DNA of 64,000 nucleotides from Cinclus cinclus (taxonomy: Eukaryota > Chordata > Aves > Passeriformes > Cinclidae): NCBI RefSeq assembly GCF_963662255.1, contig NC_085047.1, positions 105,208,181 through 105,272,180 of the forward strand. The letters run 5' to 3'. The position numbers and the translations under genes were made by a program. The notes beneath the pieces are model-generated. The model was given only the letters and a program-made list of their open reading frames with translations, made no database searches and had not been told where the DNA came from. Positions 1 through 12,189 of this stretch are shown here, piece by piece. Each line of letters starts with the position of its first letter. The stretch's first letter is position 1.

Positions 1-3000
1 AAATCAGCTGGATTGTTCTGAATAAGATAGGCATATAACAAATAGAGTACAAAAAAAAAATATTTGGACGTATTTTATGGACCTCACTACTTAAATACTT
101 TCGAACTGTTCTTGGCATCATAACTAGCCTGAACTGTATCATATAAGGTCATTGCCTTTTCCCCTCCTGTATTATTATTCTTTTTATGCTCAACTATGAT
201 ATTTAACATTTATTTCTTACCATACCTATCTAAATTTCATCTGAGATTTATTAAAACTAAATAATAATAATATCTGTCTCAGCCAGAAGTTTCACAAAAA
301 GTCATAGCATATTTAGCTTTTTGACAGTTAAAAGCAATTCTTAGAGGGATTCAGATGTTGTATCTTGGCATTTCATAGTTTTTTGGTGTATTTTACCAGT
401 TAAACTCTCACATATTTTATCGCTATATATTTAAAGTTATATAGATATAGTTTTATGTAGTGTATAGTGTAGGTAAACACCATATACTTATAACTGCTTA
501 TGGAAGGCCTTTCAGCACAATGTGTAGATAAAGCCCTGAAAAACACCACAGTTGTTCCTAACGCCTGTTGCCAGTAGAACTGACCACTGAGACAAATTCT
601 TGGCTGAAGATACTGGAGAGGAGGCTAAATGTTTGGCTGCACATCCCAAACCCAATACATGTTTGTGGGACAAGAAGATAACTTAAATTCTGGTCATGAT
701 AAGTGTCAAATAAACAAAGCTCAGCTTCAGAGTCCAAAAGCCATAAGTGATAGAGGAAGTATGGAAATAGCAGAAGGCAATAAACTCTTCTTTGCTTCCT
801 GGAAAGTTCTTCAATCATTCAGCTTTCCCATACTACTATTAGTCTTCAAGTCTTGGTCAGTTGTTGGTGTGCAAGCCCATTACAGGTGGATTTTTGGTGA
901 ACAGGTTTGTGTGAAATGCTGCTTTTATATAAATAGCTTAGTCGAGTTGAATAACTTAAAGAGACTTGTACCTGCTGGTCCATTGTCTCTGCTGTCTTCT
1001 AAAATGTGAAACTCCTCTCTTGAATCCAGAAGAGACATGAACCAGAATTAGGATTATGCAGGAGAGGTAAGTCCATATGTGGGCTGCAATAAGGTTTCCT
1101 TGTGTGAGGATAGGGTCACATCAAGTGTTGTGCATATCCTCTGTGGCCTGCAGTGCTGCTGACACTTCTAACACAGTCCACCACAGCCTCAAAGGTGTCT
1201 ATTCAACCAAGCAGAAATGAGACAGGCAGACAGGAATGAAGCCTGAGTAACTTATATCTCAGACACAATAAATCTATTTTTGATATATAACTAGGTGAGG
1301 GATGGGCTGTGGTTAGGCTATGTTCCCAAACTCAGAAATATTACCTAGAAACAGTTATGATTAAGCAAATATGTCTGATAAAATCAAGACTTTGAAAGAA
1401 TTAAGTGGTAAGGATTTAATGGTGTATAGTGATTTAGAAACTAATGTTATCTGGAGCAAAAAGCTGGCTGAATGCCTTGAGAGGATCAGTAGTCAGACAG
1501 GGAAAAACAGGTTACCCAGAAGAAAATAAACAGATAAACTCCCTGAATTTTTAAAGTGAGATTACTGTGGTTGCATAAATATGTGCAGTTCATTTCATAA
1601 CTATATGCTGAAATGGTATGATAAGAAATGAAGAAATTTGGTGTGACCCAAAACCTGCATTGCTTTGGTAACAGTCACTGTTGTGCAGAATCCTCTGTGA
1701 AATTTTTTGTATTTTAGGAGGCGATTATAGCCTGTAGAGAGATTAGGGAGAAAAGGATGAGATACCCATGGGTGCTTGGAGTTGTCTGTGGAACAGAGGC
1801 AAAGAAAAGCCAGGGAGATTTTCTTTCAGAAGCCTGAGGCAAAATATCTGAAGAAGTGAGTTGAAGGCACTGGAGTGTACTCTGAGTTTGCCTTCACCTT
1901 TAGAGAGAAGATAAGGGCAGACTCCTCCCTGTGCTGGAAATCTGTCCTGTCACTACCAGACATCATTCTCACAGAAAAAAAAACAGGCACGATGGTAGTT
2001 CTGCCTCTGCACTGTGTTACTTAGGGCTTGAGCATGGGGCACGTACCGAGAAGACAAGTTTTTCCAGAAGAAAACGGAAGAACATGGGTGAAAAACACTC
2101 TCCACCAGCTATTTCCCATGTTTCTTTCCAGTTTCTGATACTGGGGTTAAAATCACCTCTATGTCAGCAGAATCCAGCTGGGTTTTCAGCAGTGTAACTA
2201 AGATTAAATTAAGAAATTTTGTCTATAGCTATCTATACCTATATATCTGAAGCCTCCTGGCATTTCCTAGATAAATCTACCTTTAAATTTATCTGTAATA
2301 GTACTATGCACTAGAATCATGACGTCTTAAGGAATCCAATGAATTGTGGCAAGTGCTAGCTGCAGTTTATTTGGCTTAGTCTGTTCGCTGGTGGCAGTAT
2401 TTAGTCAATGGCTGAGCAAGGCTGATTCCTCAGATGGTGTAAATCCGCCCAGCACCACTGACGTTAATAGATCTTTGCCAATTTACATCAGATAGGAGCC
2501 TCTCTTGCTCTTTCTTCCCCAAATTTATGAGGATTATGGAGATGAGCTGTAGCCCTAGTGGCAAATGCATCATTTATATATGCCAGGTCTCTGCATAGTG
2601 TGATGGCTGTGCTCTCCAAATCTTTACAGACATTCTATGATATATGTGATGCTTAAGTACTAGAAGTCAACAGAAAGAAGAGTAGGCACAGGACATGGAA
2701 ATTTTCTTTGGGTACTTTTCCCTTATCTTTCTTTCAGCCTAGGAACAAGGGTTAAAATTATACTCGATACATCATTTTATTGCATTATTAACATTTGAGC
2801 TCATCTTTACACTTGAGTTTCCCTCTTTTTTACTAATACCCTCATCATCAAACCACCTGTATAATTTTCAAGGTCTGAGCATTGTCTTCTCATAGCTTAT
2901 TCATATGCTGCCTACCAAGGACTGGGGACCTAAAGGCACTGCTGAGCTTACATTTCACACAGAACCTGTTCTGTAAAAGTTGTATATCTGTGAACTTTGG

Positions 3001-3265
3001 TAAAATTAAAAACTTATACCAAGAAAAAAATGAGCCCTTTGAATCCTGAAAGCAACATTTATCGTGTCTCCAATGAAGACCTCTCTGAATAAATTTAATA
3101 TTTCATTTTTAGATATTTATGCTTTAGTATCAGAGAAATAAAATTCATGAAACAGAGATAAAGGAGGAAAATAACAAGTAAATTCACGTTTCATTTAAGA
3201 GGCTACTCCATCACCAATACCTATTTCTTTCCTTTTCCTCTGTGGCATAGATAGAAAAAAAGTAC
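1..3265. other. AT-rich non-coding interval, no supported gene
   Basis: This interval is unique-looking AT-rich DNA with scattered stops in all frames and no CR1 or LTR signature that I can recognise. A 126-codon plus-strand frame at 629-1009 overlaps an 86-codon minus-strand frame at 558-818. Neither resembles a family I know or has convincing splice sites, so I treat both as chance. The sequence around 1930-2200 is also open for 88 codons without recognisable content. Confidence 0.6.
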
Positions 3266-3442
3266 CTTGGAAAAAGTTGAGCTTGAAGTCTCTATCTCTT
3301 TTTTTATCTTTCTTACTTCGTGGCATATTTGAGTTACTTCCTCTTGGTTTGCTGCAGAGATTAAAATTGATAATAGTTGTTTATACTTTGCTGTTTGCAA
3401 ATCATCACTGAGGATGTCAACTATGAAAGTACCACCTGCCAT
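3266..3442 (-). CDS. Candidate internal coding exon, unidentified gene
   Basis: On the minus strand a 177-bp segment is open throughout (59 codons, phase 0 at both ends). It runs from an AG acceptor directly before the ATG at 3442 to a good donor, CCAAG|GTACTT, at 3266/3265. The peptide has a soluble, helix-forming composition: an acidic N-terminal part (FIVDILSDDLQTAKYKQLL) followed by a charged stretch (QEEVTQICHEVRKIKKEIE) of coiled-coil type. Composition and exon symmetry look more protein-like than the surrounding AT-rich frames. Against it, the acceptor has a poor pyrimidine tract with competing AGs just upstream, and an in-frame TAG precedes the ATG, so the frame depends on that exact acceptor. 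I cannot name a protein family and no matching flanking exon was found. It may be a real exon, a decayed exon or chance. Confidence 0.3.
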
Positions 3443-4789
3443 CTAACTACTAGCAAAGAATTAAATTTAAACTTATAAGTTTCTATAAGGTTGGTGATAC
3501 AAATACTTTCCTAGTGACTTCTGATCAGAAACATCTTTTAGGAAGAACATAGAGTTCTTGAAAGCTTGTAGCGCTAATGCTAGTGCTGGCTCCAAGAACA
3601 TCAACAGGCTTGCCTTTCCCCTCTGGGAAATATAATATTAGTGTGAGCTGGGTACCAGTGTAGGTTAATATGATGAACATGAATGCTTTTAAATGGCTGG
3701 GGATAGCAAAGAAATATTATATGAAATGTCAGGAAATGACATGGGAGGAGATGAAAAAGTGCAGCAGTGCCTGAGCAAGTTCTGCTGACCAAGGAAAGAG
3801 AGTCCCTCTTGGCACTTCAGCTCTGACACTGATGGACACGGGTCCACAGCTCTCCATGGGCCAAACAGATGCTAGAAACAGAGAACTTCAATATTACAGT
3901 AAAGAACATATTTGTCTTTTGGCAGCATTTAGTCCCAGCTCAAATCAGGCACCTCAGGGCTTTACACAATGAAAACAGAAAGACATTTTTCTCCTGCATA
4001 CCTCAGAATACAAATAGAGAGTCCATCCAAAGAGTAGGAGGAAGAACTCCTCCTCAGTTGTACATACCAGATGATATTGCTTGTTAATTACATTAAATTC
4101 TGTTCTGGGGTTTGGCAATGGAAAACATCCTGCTTTGTTCCACCCGAGGTCCACCCCACCTTCTGGAAATCAGTTCCTCCTAAAATGGCACTCACACTTT
4201 AATACAATAAGTTGCTGAGCAGCAGATGTCAATGGCAACACTGTAGGAGGAGAGCAGGGCTCTGTTTTGTTATCATTAATAACAGACACATAATAATAAC
4301 AGATTTATATGACTTTTTAATGGTCTCAGTGTTACTGCCTATGTGCATGCCTCCTACTGACCTTCACTGCCTCAGTTCCAGTTAGAAGTCATAGTAGGGA
4401 TAATTTATAATTATATCACTGCAGATATATGCATTTTTCTGTTCAATTTTTCTCAGTGTTTACCACACTGAAGAAGAATAAAATTCAGCTGACAATTTCA
4501 AGAAAATTAATCATGGGAGAATTCAAAAGATATTAAAATCTGGTTTGTTCATGAAAATATGTCATGAAATAGAAATTCAGTACACAGCTGTCCTGAATGA
4601 AGAGGTGGCTGATCTTGCTGGACACAGAGAAGTAGCATAAGAAACAGCTACAATGAACACTTGAGAAAAGCTCTAGAAGTAGGTGACATTCAACGATAAG
4701 AAGTTAAGTTTTAACTTGATGCTCCTAGAAATGTTTTTCCTAACTCTATAAAAACTGGATAACCTTGTTGGGAAAGCCTAGGCACAAGT
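3443..4789. other. AT-rich non-coding interval, nothing recognised
   Basis: Only short chance frames are present (63-72 codons on both strands around 3600-4150). I recognise no repeat family, RNA gene or promoter here. Confidence 0.5.
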
Positions 4790-5108
4790 ATTGATCTCTT
4801 CACTGCTGTGACTAGTGAGAGGACTTGAGGAAAATGGCATGAAGCTGAGTTGGGGGATGTTTAGGGTAGATATGGAGAAAAGGTTTTTCGCCAAAGAGGG
4901 TGGTTGAGCACTAGAACAGGCTCCCCAGAGAAGTGGTCACAACATCAAGCTTGACAAAGCTCAGGAAGCATTTGGACAATGCTCTCAGGAACATGGTGAG
5001 ATTCTTGGGGTGTCCCTCTGGGCTTAGACCATGACACCTGTGCAGGGCCGGGACTTGGACTTGATGATACTGATGGCTTCCTTCCATACAATAATCTATG
5101 ATTCTATG
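4790..5108 (+). mobile_element. CR1 LINE, 5'-truncated 3' end
   Basis: The plus strand matches the C-terminal coding part and 3' end of avian CR1 LINEs as I recall them. A diverged form of the segment with '...TTTTTCGCCAAAGAG' and 'GAGCACTAGAACAGGCTC' precedes the typical 'CAGGGCCGGGACTTGGACTTGATGAT' region, which here reads continuously to the tail CTATGATTCTATG at 5096-5108. That octamer tail marks the CR1 3' terminus. The copy keeps only about 320 bp of a roughly 4.5-kb element, the usual 5' truncation from incomplete reverse transcription. The frame is broken, so it is inactive. Confidence 0.9.
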
Positions 5109-6732
5109 AGCCAGAAGGGTCAGAGTTCATCTAAATGTAGGGAGCATTCACTTGCTAATCTGGTTTATTAACTAGGTTATTTGTTGGTGTACCCTTATTT
5201 CTACTTCTCTGAATGCATTTATGGTTCAAGATGTGCTTTTCAAAAAACAAAGATTTTATTGGAAAATTGAACAGGTAGAATGCCAGTGGAAGCAAAGTCC
5301 TTCTGAGATTTCCTGTGTACAATGCAAATCCACTATAACAGCAAGCACGAATTTATTCTTTGGGCCACTGTTACTGAGATGAAGCAAAGAAGGCTGGCAC
5401 AGGACAGATGGTTGTGCCCATCATATTCTCAGGGTTTTACAGGCTTCAGGATCAGATGAGACCACAAAACCTGTGTGTAGTTGATGCCAGTAATGCATTC
5501 ATTTTTGTTATCTATGCATTAAAACCACAAAGCAGTCAGTATATTTTTGTAGCAGTAGTGACCAGAAACCACTGAGTACCATTTGTCCTAATTGAAGAAA
5601 TTATGCTATGGTTTATTCCCAGCCTAGGGTCTGGTAAGTGGCACAGAAATCAAAATGTCAAAGGAGTTTTGGCAGATACTTCCAATTCTTAAAGAATTGT
5701 TTTTAAAAATACTTTGAAAGGAGAATGTGGTGGAGAAGACACTATTTTGACAGAACAGGAATGACTGCTCGTTTATCTCTTGCTGAACTTACTGTTCTTA
5801 TTTACCAGCTGTTTCTGAGTATGTCTTTATGGAAGATATATAAATATAAACATATATATATATATACACAGGTGTGCATGTGTGCACACATACAGGGACA
5901 CACACAGGTATTATAGAGCTTCTGATATCAGTTACAGATGTCATCTGGAATTTCTAAATATAAACTTTAGCACTCTGTTCTTTAACCTGTAGGTAAAAAT
6001 TAATCATGCTCAAAATAATTTAAGTCCTGCTTGATGCCACTTCAAACTCTCCAAATTGTTCTCTGTCATTAAAAAGGTGCAGGCTTGTTGCAAGCCATTT
6101 TAGTTGTTGCTGCTGCTTATTCAGACAATAACAGAAGTCAGGACCCTACTGGAGCAGAACTCATGATACAATGTGCTGTATGAAGAAACAGAAAGACAGT
6201 TTATGTACTATGAGTGTTAAATCTTCTGCTTTATACTCATCAAGTATATTTGACCAACAGTTTTCTTCCCTCTTTGCCCCTTGGCTCTGGGTGAAGGTGG
6301 GTCTGGTTTGTGTCTTACAGGGAAGGAGAGACTTTTATCTTCTAAGGTCTGAGATTAGTAAAGAGCAGAACACTTTGTGGATCTAGAAGACACTACCACA
6401 TAACATAAATATATACTTACAAATTCTGCTAATTAAACTATCTTATAGTTACTCTGATGCTCCCACTGCAGACAAAAGTTCTTATACTAGCTATACATGA
6501 TTCTGAAAGAGCGTAAGTGTTCTAGCAAGGTTTTTCTGAACAAATAATATGGTTCATGGTTGCCTTCCTCAAATAGCCCATATTCTTCTTTTTCCTCTTA
6601 CTTTTTAGTATTGAATTTATCTTCTCCCTTCTACCCTCACATTATTAGATACTATTTAGAGAATCTGATTACATTCTTTGTAACAATGGATTTTTCCTCT
6701 GTTTTATGATGTCCTGTTTATTTCTGTGGCAA
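5109..6732. other. AT-rich non-coding interval with a short TA/CA repeat
   Basis: No gene is supported. A short dinucleotide stretch of alternating AT then CA/TG units lies at 5851-5905, near the 3' end of a 63-codon chance frame. Confidence 0.5.
5851..5870. repeat. Short (AT)n microsatellite
   Basis: About eight AT units run directly into ACACAGGTGTGCATGTGTG, giving a compound purine/pyrimidine alternating tract to about 5905. Confidence 0.85.
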
Positions 6733-6797
6733 TCTACTACTACTACTACTACTACTACTACTATGACTACTACTACTACGACTACTACTACTACTAT
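6733..6797. repeat. (TAC)n trinucleotide microsatellite, about 65 bp
   Basis: Roughly 20 TAC units with two single-base interruptions, one TATGAC and one TACGAC, divide the tract into three blocks. On the minus strand it reads as a run of GTA/TAG/AGT and produces a spurious poly-valine ORF. The length and partly pure blocks suggest it may vary between individuals. Confidence 0.95.
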
Positions 6798-9255
6798 AAA
6801 TAAAACAATATTTTCATGCTGGTGTGCACAATGATGTGCATGCAATAAGATGGACAAATATTAGGAGGGCTGCTAGCTGTCGCTGGGGCTAGATATTTTT
6901 CTGTAAAACCATGTTTCTCAGATTGTCACACATCTAAGGAAGAGTTATCTAGGGGGGTAAAGCCATCCACTCCTACACTGGCATATTGATGAATTTGAGG
7001 AAAGTTGCAGCGTCTCTGCTGGTCAGAGATACTGGAACACAAAGCAATTAAAAATGCTTTTCCCATTTTAGAACAGAGCAGCTGTGACTGACCTGTCCTT
7101 GACCAGCCCTAGAGCTGTAAAAGATTAAGTTTGAAATGTGAAATTCAGCATGAAAATACTTTGAACTTCACTGAGGGGTAAATGGATGGCCTAATCGTAA
7201 TGGAAATTAGCTTTGATTTGCCTATGTTAAGGTTATTTGAAAAAGCATCTTTTGAGGCAAAAGCTTACTGTAAAGCTGTGGAATATGTACCTATAAATGA
7301 CTGATATATTTGCCTAATATTTCAGTTTTGCAGTCAATTTATCAGATACCAGGTGGAAACTGGATATGATCAGGGATCCAACAGGCTTGTGTTGGATTTT
7401 CCGTTCAGTTCCTGAGGTTATGTTATTCTGCAGCTGAAATATCAGCTCTCATTTTTAAGCAAAATATTTTCCTCTAGGCAACCCTCCCCAATGAGGCCTA
7501 TAGAGCCACACCTTGGTGGTAACAGAGGCTTCTGTGTGCATGGGCAGCCTCAGAGGGACAGCTGCAACGCCCTGGCTCTGGGGCTGTAGAGGGGATGCTG
7601 CTCCTGTGTCAGAGCCCAGCACATCATGGGACAAGGCTGGAGCAGGAGAGGGGAGCCATACTTTGGCTTTAAGGGAGTAGAGGACAGGGCTGTGTCCCCC
7701 ACTGCTGTTCTGGTAGACAAAGAAACCCTTGCAAACTCTTGTTGAAATAAAAAAGTAGCTTATTTTATTCCCTTTTTACTAGTCCAGCTAAGGGGATGAG
7801 GAAAAGTGAATCAAGGAAGAGTTTTGCCTTCATGCATAAGTGTTTTTGGGATTTCCCAGAAGTACCCCACATGTGTATCACAGAAGACATGTTAGTCATT
7901 ATGGCTGATTGGAGAGTTAAGATATTGTTAAGTTAAGATATGGCTGATTGGAGAGTTACCTTGAATAACTTTAGAGACAGAATCACTTATTGTTAAATAA
8001 TGTAATGAAATATTTTTTTCTGTAAATACCATGTATCGTTTTCAAGACTACAAAGTTTACATGCTGAATCTTATAGAGGCTATTTCCTGAAAGTTCAAAA
8101 CGAAATACACTATTAAGATATGACTACATATGACATAAATCATACAGAATTAGGCAAATAAAAGGCTTGTGTATCTGTTATCCATGTGCTTACCTACAAG
8201 GCCTCATTAAGATAGTTTTGCATCGAATATGATGTGAAAGCAGAACTTTTTTGAAATACAAAGCTTTTCAAAGTTTTCTAAGGACAAACAGGAACATTTT
8301 TTTTAAAACAAAAAGGAGAAAATAAATTGCATTGCTACAGAGTAAACATTTTAAAAAAATGCATTTATAGGAATACATAAAAGGAATACCAAAGGAATAT
8401 ACCACACTGAATTTGTGACTTTTCTCATACTTAGCATCCCTGTAATCACTCTGGTTAAAGTTCCCTTGGCTTGTGCAATTAGATTTTCCTGGAGGTCTGC
8501 CTTATGTTTTTGTGTCTTCCTAATTAGCTAGGAAAAGCTTTTGCTTGCAATTGTGTCTATTCCTGTAATCTAACAAACAAATCATTTCACATGGAGGTTT
8601 AGAATCAGGGCCATCATTTGCTTAGGAAACAAAGTTTAGTTGAAAACAATGTTTATCTCCAAAATAATCCTGAGGGGTACACAAATCTGAAGGTTTTAAT
8701 AGAAAATCTTTCTTACTTTTATCTCTTGGCTGTGTAAATAAATAAAACAAGGAGCAGCAGAAAAAGATTCACACAGACTGAAGGGCAAAAACAAATCCAT
8801 GCTTGTCGTCATAGTATAAGATGGAATGGTCCAGACATACATATATATTTATTTATATTTAATGTCTTAGTGAAATAAGAACATTTTCACTCTGATTATA
8901 TTAGTAAGAAAATAAATGAAAAATTATCCTTATATTGGGTTGAAACTTCATTTTATTTGCACTGTCTCAGGAATTCTTCTAGTGCTCTGTCAGTAGATTA
9001 ATGAGTTTTTATTTTCAGACATACAAAGACTCATGGAGTCTGAAGGGGAAAAGAAAAAGAGACACTGTTTTGATCAATTTTTGTGGAGAAGTCTGGAAAA
9101 CTTTGCAGCACTCATCTTTACTGTGCAAAATGTAGAAGTCCAGACTGAGCTATTGCAGTTCACAGCCTGAGCTGAAATAGTTATTCCTCGAAAAAATTGT
9201 CTTTTCTGGTTGACTTCCACACTACGTCTTGTCTATGGAGAAGAGTCTGAGGGTC
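6798..9255. other. Non-coding interval with a GC-rich block and a small duplication
   Basis: No gene is recognised. Bases 7480-7720 are distinctly richer in G+C than their surroundings and are followed by an AATAAA at about 7746, with no coding frame. This could be an old LTR or UTR-like segment, but I cannot assign it. The rest is AT-rich unique sequence. Confidence 0.45.
7901..7958. repeat. Direct duplication, 19-bp unit, 39-bp period
   Basis: The 19-mer ATGGCTGATTGGAGAGTTA occurs at 7901-7919 and again, identically, at 7940-7958. The 20 bases between them include a partial GTTAAGATAT echo, so this looks like a local tandem duplication. Confidence 0.9.
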
Positions 9256-9573
9256 TGCAGTGGTTTAATTCCAGCCAACAATGTAGCCACACACATCTGC
9301 TCAACTGCTTCCCCCTGCTGGAATGGGACTGAGAATCAGAAAGGTAAAATTGAAAAAAGCTTGTGGGCTGAGATTAAGGCAATTTAACAGGTAGAGCAAA
9401 AACTGCACATGCAAGCAAATTACGTCAAGGAATTCACTCCCCACTGTTATGATCCTATTATTGAGAGATACCCCTACTCAAAATAAGGTGCAAATAACAC
9501 CATATGATGAAGTCAATAATATAGATTTTATAACAATGGAATGTGATGGTAGAGAGCTAGAAAGAAATAGAAA

Positions 9574-9604
9574 AGAGAGGAGAGAGAGAGAGAGAGAGAG
9601 AGAG
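9574..9604. repeat. (AG)n microsatellite
   Basis: About 14 AG units follow an A/G-rich lead-in (AGAAAGAAATAGAAAAGAGAGG). It lies inside the nested LTR-like element. Confidence 0.95.
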
Positions 9605-10138
9605 TGATGTGAGGGACAGACATATCAAGCAGAAGATATTCACCATCTGTGGATCTAACAGCATCCCATTGGTCCTTCTTCACCACCTTTCAGTGGTGGG
9701 GTGCTGAGGTTGTTCAAAATGTCTATGATTTATGCATTTTAGCAACCAAAGGAATACATGCTTTTTGGCTATACAATTCTATTGGTTAAATGATTCCCTT
9801 GCTTCTAATGCTGATTAGTTCTCATGCTCATTCTATCTCTTGAGTTTCTTGGGGTGGGTTTCTTGGGTCAGTGGGCCCTGAGTTGATGGTCATGATCTCC
9901 CCTTTGACAGAACTGCCTTTTACCCAGATGAGGCTGATTTTAGTACAGCTACTAAGTTGCCTTTACTTGTGGCTTATAAATTCTACACTTTTTTTGTCCA
10001 ATACATTCTTCTCCCCAAGACTTGTTGACCTCTCCCCAGGTCTGAGGTAATACCCAGACAAGAATTACCACCTTTATCTTCTTTGACATTCCTGCTGTGG
10101 TATCTTAATTTATAGTCCAAATTTATAGAGGCATATCT

Positions 10139-10151
10139 GGGGGGGGGGGGG
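10139..10151. repeat. G13 homopolymer
   Basis: Thirteen consecutive G residues lie inside the nested LTR-like segment. Such runs are prone to slippage and sequencing error. Confidence 0.95.
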
Positions 10152-10835
10152 TTGGTGGTCATTGGTGGCCACAGATGCCATCAGTCCCATAACTTGGGGG
10201 GATCTTTGTTTGATGGGTGATATACATATGAGCAGCTGCTTCTCTACACAGTTTGCCACAGTGGGAATTTTTGTCTGGATGCATTAACCAGGATGTGCAA
10301 ACAAGATATCTTGCCTCCATTAGGCCTGCAGTTTGCTCCATTCCAGCACTCCATTCTGTACTTATCTCATGACAAAGTCATTCTGTGGCCTAGAGAGTTT
10401 CTGAGATAAACAACAGTGCTCTTTAAGTCATTACAACACAACTTCCCACAGGCAGGCAGGTATTTGGCCACCCCCAGGAAAGCTGGAATTCATCACATGT
10501 TTCAGTGACTTTGGAATACAAATACTATCATTCACCTTCTTCTACTCACCCCAAATTTATTGCTGAGCATGATGCCTTGTGGTGTGGGATATCCGTTTGA
10601 TCAGCTGGGATCAGCTGTCCTGGTTGTGTCCCCCCATAACTCTTGTGCACTTGCAGCCTGCTTGCTGGTTGGGTGGGGTGAGTGTCAGAGAAATGCTTAA
10701 TTCTGTGCTAACACTGCTCAGCAGTGACTAAAATACCCCAGTGTTATCAACACTGTTTCCACCACAAATCCAAACCATAGCTCCACGTTAGCTACTAGGA
10801 AGGAAATCAAATTTATCCCAGACAAAATCAGAACA

Positions 10836-12189
10836 ATGGTGTGCACACAATTATGTCTTCAGCATCTGTGTCAATTTTTTCCTCATCAGGATACTCTGAA
10901 ACCTTATTTATGATTTTATAGAGGTGGTGTGATTTCTTCTCTATAGTTAATCACACTTAATTTTCAAATCAGTTTGTTTTGGTTCATGACTTAGCATTCT
11001 TTGTTTTCTTCAGCAATTCTTGGTGAATATAACCTTCCCCTCCACAGCAAATGGATATAAAAAAGAAAAAGCTGCTTGTATTCCCCTCTCTCTGGTAGAG
11101 GTTCATGCTCCATTGCTACCAACTAAAAGTTGAATGCACTGATTCCATCAGTGTGGTTCACAGCCTGTGAAGAGTGAAACTAGATAATTCTGAAAATATA
11201 CATGAATAAATGAAAAGCCCACTTCTAAAGGAATGGAAAGTTATTTTGGTCAGACCCTGGATATTTCAATGCCTGTCATCAGAATTTTTTTATGAGCGCA
11301 TGGAAGTTCTTATCCAAGTTTCTTGTCTGCACAACCTTTGAGAAGGTTTTGGCCCACTGTCCCTACAAGATAGGTGTGTAAGTCCTCTAGGAAGTTAAGT
11401 ACTTACAAAAACTTTTTTAGACATTAAGATTGAAGTACATTCTCAAACAATACCTCCATTAAATTCTCCTGAGAAAAAGTGAGGGGAACTCAGATCGAGT
11501 CAGATTTAATTTCTTCTTTTCCTTTAGCCTGTACCTTCACTTTAAATAAAAGCAACAATTACACAAAAAATGTATATTCTATTTTTACTAAGGTGTTACA
11601 CACTTATAAACACTTCTAAAAATCAACTTATAGTTATACTATCCCACTTATGATTTTGGGATAAATTGGAAGTTCTGGCTATGGTTGTGGAACAATCAGT
11701 TGAATACTTTGATTTATGGCAAATATAGTGATCAAGCAGAGTAATACGATTCTTTGTCAAGATTTTGAGAACACATGCACAGTCCTGAAAGTAAGTCTGA
11801 AGTGCTTCTTTATTCTAAGTAATTTCTATCATAGCAGCAGATTTGACATTACTTATTTAGGTTCAACTCAAAACAGAAGAAACAAAAAGCAAGTTGTTTT
11901 TTTTTCTAATTATGTACAGATAAAAGGTGCTACTTTGCAAGTCTTCAATTATTGGAAGGATTATGATTTGTTACTGTATAAGTAATGTGAGTTGAACATA
12001 TCATGCCAAGCAGAGTAATAGAAAAAAAAAACAACCTGGTTACACAAGAACAAAAAAACCAGAGATGGTTGCAAATCACAAGAAAGCAGGCAAGAATGTT
12101 CTGCAGACTCCCCAGTTTGAAGAAGAACAAGACAAAGGGAACACAAGAATAAAGATGTGAATTTTATGAGCTGTAGTGCTAGAGACTAG
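10836..12189. other. AT-rich non-coding interval
   Basis: Only short frames are present, the longest being 89 codons at 11716-11985 on the plus strand with no recognisable content. No repeat family is identified. Confidence 0.5.

Larger units (their letters stand above)
9445..10438. mobile_element. LTR-like element nested inside the ERV LTR
   Basis: About 994 bp interrupts the outer LTR exactly where the two flanking pieces would otherwise be contiguous. It starts TGTTAT and ends ACAACA, which are near-perfect short terminal inverted repeats with the TG...CA ends of an LTR. The flanking tetramers are CCAC on the left and CAAC on the right, a plausible target-site duplication with one mismatch. 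It contains a TATAAA-like motif near 9977, an (AG)n tract and a G13 run, but no coding frame. I read it as a younger solo LTR inserted into an older one. The orientation is unclear. Confidence 0.55.
9259..10835 (-). mobile_element. Avian ERV LTR (ERVK-like), split by a second insertion
   Basis: The outer pieces, 9259-9444 and 10439-10835 (about 580 bp together), match a widespread songbird ERV LTR as I recall it. The left piece begins TGGTTTAATTCCAGCCAAC. The right piece carries AGGCAGGCAGGTATTTGGCC, 'GGTCAGCTGTCCTGG'-like and 'AACACTGCTCAGCAGTGACT' segments and ends near CAGAACA. The family reads TGTCCTGGTTT...AAACCACA on the opposite strand, so the element is in minus orientation. No internal gag, pol or env sequence adjoins it, so it is a solo LTR formed by LTR-LTR recombination. 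I see no clear target-site duplication at the outer edges. The assignment to class II (ERVK-like) is from memory. Confidence 0.75.

Noticed and set aside
629..1009. 126-codon plus-strand ORF
   Set aside because: No recognisable domain, no convincing splice or promoter context, and it overlaps an unrelated minus-strand frame. Likely chance.
6669..6857. Minus-strand ORF with a long valine run
   Set aside because: The valines are a translation of the TAC microsatellite.
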